A stretch of DNA of 64,000 bases from Microbacterium sp. LWO14-1.2 (GTDB lineage Bacteria; Actinomycetota; Actinomycetes; Actinomycetales; Microbacteriaceae), in assembly GCF_038397715.1 (NCBI RefSeq), contig NZ_CP151633.1, positions 2,418,001 to 2,482,000 on the forward strand, written 5' to 3'. A program made the translations under genes and the position numbers. Of this stretch, positions 1 to 7,923 are shown piece by piece. Every line of letters starts with the position of its first letter. Positions within the stretch are counted from its first letter, which is position 1. The notes beneath the pieces are model-generated. The model did no database searches, was not told the origin of the DNA, and saw nothing but the letters and a program-made list of their open reading frames with translations.

Positions 1-585
1 GCCGGTGCGGAGCAGGAGCAGGGCGACGAGCATCGCGAGGAACGTCGCGGCGTTCGCGATGAACACCCAGCCCGACCCGATCGCGACGATCAGCAGGCCG
101 CCGACGGCCGGCCCGATCATACGGGCGAGGTTGAAGGATGCCGAGTTCAGGGCGACCGCGTTCGAGGTGTCGCCGACCGACACCATGTCGGAGACGAACG
201 CCTGACGCGCGGGGGCGTCGAACGCGTTCACGACGCCGAAGGCCGCCGCGAAGCCGAACATCATCGGCAGCGTCATGAGCCCGTTCAGCAGCAGGACGCC
301 GACGGCGATCGCGAGCAGCAGCAGCGAGGTCTGCGTCGCGAGGAGGATGCGGCGCCGCTCGAAGCGGTCGGCCACCCATCCGGTGAGGCTCACGAGCACG
401 AGCGGCGGGCCGAACTGCAGGGCCATCGTGACGCCCATGGCCGCGGCGTCGTTGTCGGTGAGCTCGGTGAGCACGACCCAGTCCTGGGCGGTCGCCTGCA
501 TCCATCCGCCGACGTTCGAGACGAGGGCGCCCGCGAACCAGATGCGGTAGTTGACGTTCGCGAACGAGCGGAACATGGCGCTCAT
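1..585 (-). CDS. MFS exporter, N-terminal part (cut by window edge)
   Basis: The first 195 residues of a major facilitator superfamily permease; the gene runs leftward out of the window. The protein opens MSAMFRSFANVNYRIWFAG, followed by hydrophobic segments and the cytoplasmic loop motif WVADRFERRR, which fits the MFS loop 2-3 signature (G-x-x-x-D-R-x-G-R-R type). Resemblance is to the EntS/MFS_3 exporters. Its ATG overlaps the stop of the upstream marR gene in an ATGA, so the two are co-translated and the MarR protein probably controls this exporter. The substrate cannot be told; drugs or siderophores are typical for the family. Confidence 0.85.
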   Translation of the reverse strand, partial: MSAMFRSFANVNYRIWFAGALVSNVGGWMQATAQDWVVLTELTDNDAAAMGVTMALQFGPPLVLVSLTGWVADRFERRRILLATQTSLLLLAIAVGVLLLNGLMTLPMMFGFAAAFGVVNAFDAPARQAFVSDMVSVGDTSNAVALNSASFNLARMIGPAVGGLLIVAIGSGWVFIANAATFLAMLVALLLLRTG

Positions 586-1022
586 CGGTCGACCACCCGC
601 CGCATCAGGGCGCTGGCCTCGCGCAGCGTCGAGAGCTCGTCCTCGGTGAAGTCGAGCTCGGCGAGCATGCCGGCGAGTAGCTGGTCGCGCCGGTGGATGG
701 TCTCGGCGACGATCGCCGACCCGGTCTCGGTGATGTCGACCTGCACGCGTCGGCGGTCCTCCTCGTCGGGGATGCGCACGACGTAGCCCTGCTCGGCGAG
801 GCCGTTGATCATGCTCGTCATCGACGGGGCGGTGACGCGCTCGGCATCCGCGAGGGCGGTGATGGTGCGTCGTCCGTGCAGGCGCAGGGTCGCGAGCACG
901 GCGAGCTGCGCGTCGCTCATCGCGTCGACGGCTCGGGCGCACCGAAGGCGGCGGGCGAGCCGGAAGGTGGCGAGGCGCAGGTCTGTCGCGGTGAGGTGGA
1001 GGGAGTCATCGGACGCAGACAT
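582..1022 (-). CDS. MarR family transcriptional regulator
   Basis: A 146-residue winged-helix regulator. The recognition region reads TITALADAERVTAPSMTSMI, followed by the wing residues PDEEDRRRVQVDITETG, where D-x-R-D/R-R is the MarR hallmark. The C-terminal helix is the dimerisation arm. It overlaps the downstream MFS exporter gene by four bases (ATGA), the usual layout of a ligand-responsive repressor with its efflux target. A perfect 8-1-8 dyad lies three bases upstream of its start codon and is very probably its own operator, implying autoregulation. The inducer is unknown. Confidence 0.9.
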   Translation of the reverse strand: MSASDDSLHLTATDLRLATFRLARRLRCARAVDAMSDAQLAVLATLRLHGRRTITALADAERVTAPSMTSMINGLAEQGYVVRIPDEEDRRRVQVDITETGSAIVAETIHRRDQLLAGMLAELDFTEDELSTLREASALMRRVVDR

Positions 1023-1025
1023 TAC

Positions 1026-1042
1026 TTAGATAGTCTATCTAA
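1026..1042. promoter_or_regulatory. MarR operator overlapping the marR promoter
   Basis: TTAGATAGTCTATCTAA is a perfect inverted repeat (two 8-bp arms around one base), an AT-rich island in very GC-rich DNA. On the minus strand it contains TAGACT (1037-1032), a good -10 box 9 bases before the ATG at 1022. Transcription would therefore start within a few bases of the start codon, and a bound MarR dimer would cover the -10 box. Confidence 0.75.
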
Positions 1043-1151
1043 TCTCCGCGCCCGGACAAGGGCTTGCTCCGCCCACCGGTTCGTCGGATCAGACGAAGCG
1101 CCGCATTCTGTTCCGTCGGAGCGGACCAACGTCGATCGGCGACGCGGTGCC

Positions 1152-1157
1152 TAGAGT
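1152..1157 (+). promoter_or_regulatory. -10 box TAGAGT, leaderless-type promoter
   Basis: TAGAGT, six bases (gaggcc), then ATG at 1164. No ribosome-binding site is needed if transcription starts at or next to the A of ATG. This spacing recurs at many genes in the window. Confidence 0.6.
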
Positions 1158-1163
1158 GAGGCC

Positions 1164-2585
1164 ATGCAGAGCCCCCACGCGGTCGGTGAACACCTGCGGT
1201 CCACTCTCGGATCCCTGGTCGAGGCGCGCGGAGTGCCCGCGGCATCCGTAGCGGTCCTCGTCGACGGCGAGATCGTCACCCACGCCGCCGGACTCCTCAG
1301 CACGGCGACGCGGATCGAGGCGACGACGGACGCCGTGTTCCAGATCGGATCGATCACGAAGGTCTGGACCGCGACGCTCGTGATGCAGCTGGTGGACGAA
1401 GGGCTCGTCGACCTCGACGCACCCGTCCGGACGTACCTGCCGGAGTTCGCGCTCGCCGACGAGGCCGCCGCCGCGGCGATCACCGTGCGGCACCTGCTCA
1501 GCCACCGCTCGGGCATCGAGGGCGACATCTTCACCGACACCGGTCGCGGCGACGACGCCGTCGAGAAGTACGTCGAGCTGCTCGCCGAGGCGGCGCAGAT
1601 CTTCGAACCGGGCGCGCTGTTCTCGTACAGCAACGCGGGCTACGTGGTGCTGGGCCGGCTCATCGAGCGGCTGCGCGACACGAGCTGGGAGCAGGCGCTG
1701 CTCACGCACCTCGCGACACCGCTCGGCCTGCGCAGCGTCTCGCCCAGCCCGTACGAGGCGATCCTGCACCGCGTCGCAGTCGGACACGTGGATGCCGGAG
1801 ACGGCGGCGAACCGCAGCCCGCACCGTTCTGGGCGATGGCGCGCTCGAACGAGCCGGCGGGGTCGATGCTCGCGATGACCGCCGAGGACCTGGCCGTGTT
1901 CGCCCGTGCGCACCTCCGTGCCGCGGCTGGTTCGCCTGCGTCGGATGAGGAGCAGGCGGTCGTCTCGCAGGCCGCCGCGAACGCGATGCGCACGACGGAG
2001 GTGCGCCTGCCGCGCGTCGCCGGCATGGGAGCGGCCTGGGGCCTCGGGTGGGAGATCGATCGCGACGAGGACTCCGTGCTGTTCGGACACGACGGCAACA
2101 CGGTGGGCCAGTCGTCGTTCCTGCGGATCGCGCCGGCGGCGGGTGTCGCCGTCGTGCTGCTCACGAACGGCGGCGACGGTGCCGGCCTCTTCCACGACCT
2201 CGTGGATCCGCTGCTGCGCGAGCTCACCGGAGCGGGTCTTCCCGAGGCGCCCGTGCCGTCTGCAGACGCGGCGCCCGCCGCGGCATCCGAGTCGTCCGCC
2301 CCGGACGTGAGCGGCTACCTCGGCGTGTACGCGAACTCCACCGTCGAGATGGAGGTCTCGCAGGACGCGGAGGGCCGACTCTGGCTCGAACAGCGCCCCA
2401 CGCCCGAGCTGCGCGCACTCGGCGCCGAGCCCTCGACCGACGAGTTCGTGCCCTACGGCGATGCCTCGCTGATCGCCCGCGAACGCAAGGACGGCCTGCA
2501 CCTCGTGCTCGCGTTCCTCGAACCGGCCGACGACGGCCGCGCCTCGTACATCCACTTCGGCCGCGCCGTGCCGCGGTCGCGCTGA
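1164..2585 (+). CDS. Beta-lactamase-fold serine hydrolase (class C / D-aminopeptidase-like)
   Basis: A 473-residue penicillin-recognising enzyme of the AmpC/D-aminopeptidase/esterase superfamily. The catalytic SxxK is S63-I-T-K66 in FQIGSITKVWTAT, the second motif is Y155-S-N157, and the third (KTG position) is H309-D-G311. The segment after about residue 370 looks like the small beta-barrel domain often appended to these hydrolases. There is no signal peptide, so it probably acts in the cytoplasm. It stands just upstream of a peptide ABC transporter and is clearly paralogous to the C-terminal domain of the S9 fusion at 7924: both share FQIGSI-S/T-KVWTAT and FTDTGRGDD. Likely substrates are peptides or amides with D-residues; esters cannot be excluded. 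The start at 1164 is set by the -10 box at 1152. Confidence 0.85.
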   Translation: MQSPHAVGEHLRSTLGSLVEARGVPAASVAVLVDGEIVTHAAGLLSTATRIEATTDAVFQIGSITKVWTATLVMQLVDEGLVDLDAPVRTYLPEFALADEAAAAAITVRHLLSHRSGIEGDIFTDTGRGDDAVEKYVELLAEAAQIFEPGALFSYSNAGYVVLGRLIERLRDTSWEQALLTHLATPLGLRSVSPSPYEAILHRVAVGHVDAGDGGEPQPAPFWAMARSNEPAGSMLAMTAEDLAVFARAHLRAAAGSPASDEEQAVVSQAAANAMRTTEVRLPRVAGMGAAWGLGWEIDRDEDSVLFGHDGNTVGQSSFLRIAPAAGVAVVLLTNGGDGAGLFHDLVDPLLRELTGAGLPEAPVPSADAAPAAASESSAPDVSGYLGVYANSTVEMEVSQDAEGRLWLEQRPTPELRALGAEPSTDEFVPYGDASLIARERKDGLHLVLAFLEPADDGRASYIHFGRAVPRSR

Positions 2586-2654
2586 CCATCCGAACCCTCG
2601 TCGCCACGCGGCGTGCACCCCGATAAGCACGAACCCACTGCCTGGAGGAACGTC

Positions 2655-4232
2655 ATGACACCGAATCGCACCGCCGTCACCGCCGTCGTCGCCGTGACCG
2701 CTCTCGCCACCGTGCTCACCGGATGCGGCTCGGACGGAGGAGGGGGTGAGCCGGTGAAGGGAGGCACCTTCACCGAGATCCTCGGCTCCGATCCGGGCAG
2801 CCTCGACCCCCAGCTCTCCGCGGGAAGCGCGCTGTTCGACATCAGCAAGCTCGCCTACGACACGCTCGTGAGCGTCGACGCCGACGGCGAGGTGCGCAGC
2901 CAGCTCGCCACCGAGTGGGAGGTCGACGGCCTCACCGCGACCCTGAAGATCCAGGACGGCATCACCTGCGGCGACGGCACGCCGTTCACCGCCCAGAGCG
3001 CGGCCGACAACCTGAACTGGATCTCCGACCCCGCGAACCAGAGCGGCTTCCTCGGGGCCTTCCTGCCCGTCGGGGTGACCAGCACCGCCGAGGGCGACAC
3101 GGTCACGATGACCCTGTCGAGCCCGTCGCCGTTCCTGCTGCTCGGACTCTCCGGCCTGCCCATGGTGTGCGACACCTCGCTGAACGACCGCGACGGGCTC
3201 GCGGCCGGCACCGACGGCACCGGCCCGTACGTGCTCACCGAGGCCGTGCCGAACGACCACTACACGTACGAGCTGCGCGAGGACTACGCGTGGGGTCCCG
3301 GCGGTGCCACGGTCGACGAGGAGGGCATCCCGGCGAAGGTGAACGTGCGGGTCGTCTCCGACGGCACCACCGCGGCGAACCTGCTGCTCTCGGGCGAGGC
3401 GAACGCGGCCCAGCTCACCGGCCCCGACGCCGACCGCGCGATCAGCGCGAACCTCTTCCAGCGCGAGGGCACCGCGATCGCCGGCGAGCAGTGGTACAAC
3501 CACGCCGAGGGGCACCCGACGAGCGACCCGGCCGTGCGACTGGCGCTCACCCAGGCGGTCGACTTCGACGAGCTCGCGAACGTCATGACCGCGGGCAAGG
3601 GCGGACCGGCCACGGCCCTCGCCGTCGTCGAGCCGACCGTCTGCACGTACGACGCGATCTCCGAGTCGCGCCCGGAGTTCGACGTCGACGCCGCGAACGC
3701 GACTCTCGACGAGGCAGGATGGGTGCGTGGATCGGACGGCGTGCGCGCCAAGGACGGGCAGCGCCTGAGCCTGACGTTCCTCTACGAGAACAGCCTGGGT
3801 GCCGCCGCCGCGGCGGCCGCCGAGCTCGCGCTCTCGGCATGGGAGGAGATCGGCGCCGAGGTCGACGGCAAGCAGCAGGACGAGACCGCGCTGCTGGAGG
3901 CGACGTTCAGCACCGGAGCCTGGGACATCGGCTGGCTCACGCTCAGCGTCAACAGCCCCGACCAGGCCATCGGCTTCGTGAGCGGCACCGTGCCGCCGGA
4001 GGGCTCGAACTTCTCGGCGATCGAGAACGCCGAGTACACGGATGCCGTGACGCGCGCGTCCGAGCTGAACGGCAGCGAGGGCTGCGACGTCTGGCAGGAG
4101 GCCGAGAGCGCGCTGTTCGCCGCAGCGGACCTCGTGCCGTTCGCCAACGCCACCGTGTACATGTTCGGCAACGGCGCCGAGTTCGACTGGACGGGCGTGA
4201 TCGAGCCGACCAGCATCCGCCTGGTCGGCTGA
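2655..4232 (+). CDS. Peptide ABC transporter substrate-binding lipoprotein
   Basis: A 525-residue family 5 solute-binding protein (DppA/OppA type). The start at 2655 is preceded by GGAGG at 2644-2648. A lipoprotein signal ends in the lipobox LTGC with the lipidated Cys at residue 24, followed by a Gly/Ser-rich linker. The mature part begins GGTFTEILGSDPGSLDPQL, the usual opening of SBP_bac_5 proteins. It would capture oligopeptides outside the membrane for the permeases at 4274 and 5266, 41 bases downstream. Longer readings into upstream DNA lack a ribosome site and would bury the signal peptide. Confidence 0.92.
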   Translation: MTPNRTAVTAVVAVTALATVLTGCGSDGGGGEPVKGGTFTEILGSDPGSLDPQLSAGSALFDISKLAYDTLVSVDADGEVRSQLATEWEVDGLTATLKIQDGITCGDGTPFTAQSAADNLNWISDPANQSGFLGAFLPVGVTSTAEGDTVTMTLSSPSPFLLLGLSGLPMVCDTSLNDRDGLAAGTDGTGPYVLTEAVPNDHYTYELREDYAWGPGGATVDEEGIPAKVNVRVVSDGTTAANLLLSGEANAAQLTGPDADRAISANLFQREGTAIAGEQWYNHAEGHPTSDPAVRLALTQAVDFDELANVMTAGKGGPATALAVVEPTVCTYDAISESRPEFDVDAANATLDEAGWVRGSDGVRAKDGQRLSLTFLYENSLGAAAAAAAELALSAWEEIGAEVDGKQQDETALLEATFSTGAWDIGWLTLSVNSPDQAIGFVSGTVPPEGSNFSAIENAEYTDAVTRASELNGSEGCDVWQEAESALFAAADLVPFANATVYMFGNGAEFDWTGVIEPTSIRLVG

Positions 4233-4273
4233 GAGCCCCGCGCCGCCCTCGACCCTCGGATCGAATCGACGAC

Positions 4274-5269
4274 ATGACGACACTGACCACCCGCATCGCC
4301 GAAGACGACAAGCGCGTCGGCGACCACCGCTGGCTGAGGTTCGCACTCCGCCGCACCGGTCGGCTGCTCGTCTCGCTGTGGATCCTGATCACGGCATCCT
4401 TCCTCATGATCCACCTGGTGCCCGGGGATCCGATCCGCGCGGCGCTGGGGCCGACGGCCCCGGCCGCGGTCGTCGAGGCGCGGCGCGAATCGCTGGGGCT
4501 CAACGACCCGATCTGGCAGCAGTACCTCGACTACATCCGCGGGGTGTTCACGGGGGACCTCGGGGTGTCGATCGGGTCGCAGCTGCCCGTCGCCGACACG
4601 ATCGCGCAGCGGCTGCCCGCCACGCTCACCCTCGCCCTGCTGGCCTTCGTGCTCGCCGTGCTCATCGCCATCCCGCTGGGCATGGCTGTCGCCGTGGCGA
4701 CGCAGCGGGGCAGGGCCCGGGGCCTCGAGGTGGGCTTCAGCTCGACGAGCGTCGTGATCGGATCGATCCCGGACTTCCTCCTGGCGGTGGCCCTCGTTGC
4801 GGTGTTCGGCGTCCAGCTCGGATGGCTGCCGGTCGCCGGGCGCGAGGGACCGCTGTCGTACATCCTCCCCGTGCTCGCGCTCGCGCTGGGGCCGGCGGCG
4901 ATCCTCGCCCGCATCCTCCGCATCGAGGCGCTCTCCGTGCTCGATGCCGACTTCGTGCGCACCGCGCACGCCAAGCGGCTGCGGGCGCCGCGCATCACCC
5001 TGCGACACGTGCTGCCGAACGCCGTGACCGCGACGCTCACGCTCGGCGGGCTGCTGCTGAGCGGCCTCGTCGCCGGCACCGTGCTCGTCGAGACGGTGTT
5101 CGCGTGGCCGGGGCTCGGCAGCACGATCGTCAGCTCGATCCAGACCAAGGACTACCCGCTCGTGCAGGGCACCGTGCTCGTCTACGGCGTGGGCGTGCTG
5201 CTCGTGAACACCCTCGTCGACGCCGCGCTCGCGGTGCTCGACCCCCAGTCGACGGCGGCCGAGGCATGA
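4274..5269 (+). CDS. Peptide ABC transporter permease (DppB-like)
   Basis: A 331-residue inner-membrane permease. It has the long N-terminal helix ending HLVPGDPIRAALG, typical of DppB/OppB, then five further hydrophobic segments. The EAA-type loop includes FVRTAHAKRLRAPRITLRHV, which docks on the ATPase. The frame stays open far upstream, but codons before 4274 belong to the shadow of the binding-protein gene, and MTTLTTRIAEDD is the sensible start. Its stop overlaps the next gene's ATG (ATGA), indicating tight co-translation with the fused permease-ATPase. Confidence 0.9.
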   Translation: MTTLTTRIAEDDKRVGDHRWLRFALRRTGRLLVSLWILITASFLMIHLVPGDPIRAALGPTAPAAVVEARRESLGLNDPIWQQYLDYIRGVFTGDLGVSIGSQLPVADTIAQRLPATLTLALLAFVLAVLIAIPLGMAVAVATQRGRARGLEVGFSSTSVVIGSIPDFLLAVALVAVFGVQLGWLPVAGREGPLSYILPVLALALGPAAILARILRIEALSVLDADFVRTAHAKRLRAPRITLRHVLPNAVTATLTLGGLLLSGLVAGTVLVETVFAWPGLGSTIVSSIQTKDYPLVQGTVLVYGVGVLLVNTLVDAALAVLDPQSTAAEA

Positions 5270-7122
5270 GGCGCACACTCGCGAACATGATGCGCACCCC
5301 GCTCGGGGCGCTGGCGCTGGCGCTGCTCGCGATCGTCGTGCTCACCGCCATCGTCGCCCCGCTCATCTGGGGCGAGCAGGCCGATGTCACCGACACCGGC
5401 GACCTGCTGGCCGGCCCCTCGGCCGAGCACCTCATCGGCACCGACAACCTGGGCAGGGACCTGCTGCTCCGCACGATCGTGGCGACGCGTCTGTCGATCG
5501 TGCTCGCGCTGCTCGCGACGCTCGTCGCCGTCGTCGCCGGCCTCATCCTCGGGGTGGCCCCGCTGCTGCTCGGGCCGGTGCTCGGCCGCGCGATGACCTG
5601 GTTCACGGGAATCGCGGTCGCGTTCCCCGGACTGCTGCTCGCCCTCTTCTTCGCGGCGATCTTCGGCAGCACGGCCACGGCCGCGGTCTTCGCGCTCGGC
5701 CTCGCCGGCGCCCCGTCGTTCGCCCGCCTCTGCCAGAACCTCATCGCCGGCATCGAGGCGCGCGACTTCGTGGCGGCCGCCCGCGTCGGCGGAATCGGCC
5801 GCGTACGCGTGCTGTTCCGGCACATCCTCCCGAACATCGGCGAGCCGCTCATCGTCAACTCGACCATCGGCGCCGGCGGCACCCTGCTCGCGTTCGCCGG
5901 ACTGTCGTTCCTCGGTCTCGGCGTGCAGCCCCCGGAGTACGACTGGGGACGCCTGATGATGGACGGCCTGCGCGGCATCTACGCGAACCCGCTCGCCGCG
6001 CTCGCCCCCGGTCTGGCGGTCGTGATCGCCGGACTCGCCTTCAACCTCACCGGCGAATCGGCCGCCCGCAGCCTTGGTCTCGCCGACGACGCGCTGCTGC
6101 GCACCGCGACTCGCATCCGCCGCCGCACGCCCTTCGGCCGCACCGCCGCGCAGGCCGTGGCGCCCGCGGCGGAGGACGGGGCGGTGCTGGAGGTCGAGGA
6201 CCTGCGCGTCGACTTCGAGGCCGCCGACGGCACCGTGGTGCACGCCGTGCGGGGGATCGACTTCCGGGTCGGCGCCGGGGAGATCGTCGGGATCGTCGGC
6301 GAGTCAGGGTCTGGCAAGTCGATGACCGCGCTCGCCGTCGCGCGGCTCGTGAACCCGCCGGGGCGGGTCACGGCATCCGCTCTGCGCTTCCTCGGTGTCG
6401 ATCTGCAGGCGGCCGAGGGTCCGGCTCTGCGCCGACTGCTCGGCACCTCGATGGCGATGGTGTTCCAGGACCCCATGTCGTCGTTCAACCCGACCATGCG
6501 GATGGGCGCCCAGCTCGCCGAGGTCGCCACCGAGCACGCCGGCCTGAGCCGACGGGAGGCGCTCGACCGGGCGGCCGACCGGCTCGCCGCCGTGCGCATC
6601 ACCGCGCCGAAGCGCCGCGTGCGGCAGTACCCGTACGAGTTCTCCGGCGGCATGCGCCAGCGCGCGATGATCGGCATGGGCCTCATGGTGTCGCCGCGCC
6701 TCATCATCGCGGACGAGCCGACGACGGCCCTCGACGTGACGGTGCAGAGCCAGGTGCTCGATCTGCTGCGCGCGATCCGCGACGAGGACGGCGCGTCGAT
6801 CCTCTTCATCAGCCACGACATCTCCGTGGTGGCCGAGCTGTGCGACCGCGTGCTCGTGATGCGCTCCGGGGAGATCGTCGAGTCGCTGCCCGCGACCGAC
6901 CTGTCGTCGGCGCGGCATCCCTACACGCGGGCGCTGCTCGCCGCTGTGCCGCACATGGCGACCGACCTCGACCGCCCCCTCGCGACCCTCGCGACGCTCG
7001 CGGCGGAGGAGGGGCGGGCAGCGGACGCCGGCAGCACGGCGGACGCCGAGGCGGATGCCGCGGGCGGGCCGGAGCCGGTGGATGCCGCCGGCGGCGATCA
7101 CGAGGAGGTGGGCACCCGATGA
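5266..7122 (+). CDS. Peptide ABC transporter permease-ATPase fusion (DppC-DppD)
   Basis: One 618-residue polypeptide carries a DppC-type permease (about 1-285) and a DppD-type ATPase (about 305-580). The permease part shows LIGTDNLGRDLLLR and the loop FVAAARVGGIGRVRVLFRHI. The ATPase has Walker A GESGSGKS at 345-352, signature FSGGMRQR from 459 and Walker B ending D483-E484. Residues 580-618 are a low-complexity Ala/Asp/Gly tail. In most bacteria these are two proteins; the fusion fixes one membrane half to one nucleotide-binding half. It overlaps its neighbours on both sides by ATGA, so the transporter is a single translational unit. Most likely imports oligopeptides. Confidence 0.9.
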   Translation: MRRTLANMMRTPLGALALALLAIVVLTAIVAPLIWGEQADVTDTGDLLAGPSAEHLIGTDNLGRDLLLRTIVATRLSIVLALLATLVAVVAGLILGVAPLLLGPVLGRAMTWFTGIAVAFPGLLLALFFAAIFGSTATAAVFALGLAGAPSFARLCQNLIAGIEARDFVAAARVGGIGRVRVLFRHILPNIGEPLIVNSTIGAGGTLLAFAGLSFLGLGVQPPEYDWGRLMMDGLRGIYANPLAALAPGLAVVIAGLAFNLTGESAARSLGLADDALLRTATRIRRRTPFGRTAAQAVAPAAEDGAVLEVEDLRVDFEAADGTVVHAVRGIDFRVGAGEIVGIVGESGSGKSMTALAVARLVNPPGRVTASALRFLGVDLQAAEGPALRRLLGTSMAMVFQDPMSSFNPTMRMGAQLAEVATEHAGLSRREALDRAADRLAAVRITAPKRRVRQYPYEFSGGMRQRAMIGMGLMVSPRLIIADEPTTALDVTVQSQVLDLLRAIRDEDGASILFISHDISVVAELCDRVLVMRSGEIVESLPATDLSSARHPYTRALLAAVPHMATDLDRPLATLATLAAEEGRAADAGSTADAEADAAGGPEPVDAAGGDHEEVGTR

Positions 7123-7868
7123 GCGAGCTCGTGTTCGATCAGGTCTCGGTGCGCTACGGCGTCGGCCGCGGAGCCATGACCGCGGTGGACCGCGTCTCGC
7201 TCACGGTGCCCGAGGGCGGCGTGACCGGCGTCGTCGGCGAGTCGGGGTCGGGCAAGTCGACCCTGGCCAGGGCGGCCGTCGGGCTCGTGCCCCTGCACTC
7301 GGGGCACATCCTGCTCGACGGCGCACCGATCCCGAGGCGGGGGCCTCGCCCTCTGCAGATGGTCTTCCAGGACCCGTACTCCTCGCTCGACCCGCGGATG
7401 CCGGTCGGGGCGAGCATCGCCGAGATGATGCCGTCCGGCATGACCAGACGGGAGCGGGCCGCCGAGGCCGCGCGACTGCTCGAGCTCGTGCAGCTCGACC
7501 CCGACAAGGCCGATGCGCGTCCCTCGCGGTTCTCGGGCGGTCAGCGGCAGCGCATCGCGATCGCCCGCGCGCTGGCCGGCAGGCCGCGCGTGCTCATCGC
7601 CGACGAGATCACGTCCGCGCTCGACGTGCTCATCCAGGGCGCGATCCTCAACCTGCTCCGGGAGCTGCAGGACGAGCTCGGGTTCTCGATGCTCTTCATC
7701 TCGCACAACCTCGCGGTCGTGCGGTACGTCGCCTCGCACATGGCCGTCATGCGTGACGGCCGCGTGGTGGAGCAGGGGCCGACGGACGCCGTGCTCGACG
7801 ATCCGCACGACGCGTACACGCGGCAGCTGCTCGCCGCGATCCCCCGACCGATCCAGTACACCCCCTGA
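7119..7868 (+). CDS. Peptide ABC transporter ATPase (DppF-like)
   Basis: A 249-residue nucleotide-binding subunit. Walker A GESGSGKS is at 40-47, the Q-loop sits in MVFQDPYSSLDPRMPVG, the signature is FSGGQRQRI and Walker B is VLIADEITSALD. At this position DEI replaces the commoner DEP; the catalytic Glu is kept. It is shorter than typical DppF (about 320) because it lacks the C-terminal oligopeptide-transporter extension. The ATG overlaps the stop of the permease-ATPase fusion. With the fused ATPase it would form the heterodimeric motor of the importer. Confidence 0.9.
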   Translation: MSELVFDQVSVRYGVGRGAMTAVDRVSLTVPEGGVTGVVGESGSGKSTLARAAVGLVPLHSGHILLDGAPIPRRGPRPLQMVFQDPYSSLDPRMPVGASIAEMMPSGMTRRERAAEAARLLELVQLDPDKADARPSRFSGGQRQRIAIARALAGRPRVLIADEITSALDVLIQGAILNLLRELQDELGFSMLFISHNLAVVRYVASHMAVMRDGRVVEQGPTDAVLDDPHDAYTRQLLAAIPRPIQYTP

Positions 7869-7923
7869 CCGCCAGACCCACACGCCAGCCGGTGCCACGA
7901 GCGCCGCAACCGAAGGAGTCCCC

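Noticed and set aside
1164..2585. True secreted beta-lactamase resistance gene
   Set aside because: No signal peptide, HDG instead of KTG, and peptide-transport context; a peptidase or esterase is more likely.
2915..4273. Upstream in-frame extension of the DppB-like permease
   Set aside because: Out-of-frame reading of the binding-protein gene; permease similarity begins at 4274.
1089..4346. Minus-strand open frame of 1085 codons
   Set aside because: Antisense shadow of the serine hydrolase and binding-protein genes; composition is Arg/Gly/His-rich without any family motif.
4378..5265. Upstream in-frame extension of the permease-ATPase fusion
   Set aside because: Arg-rich shadow of the previous permease; ATG 5266 with ATGA overlap is the real start.
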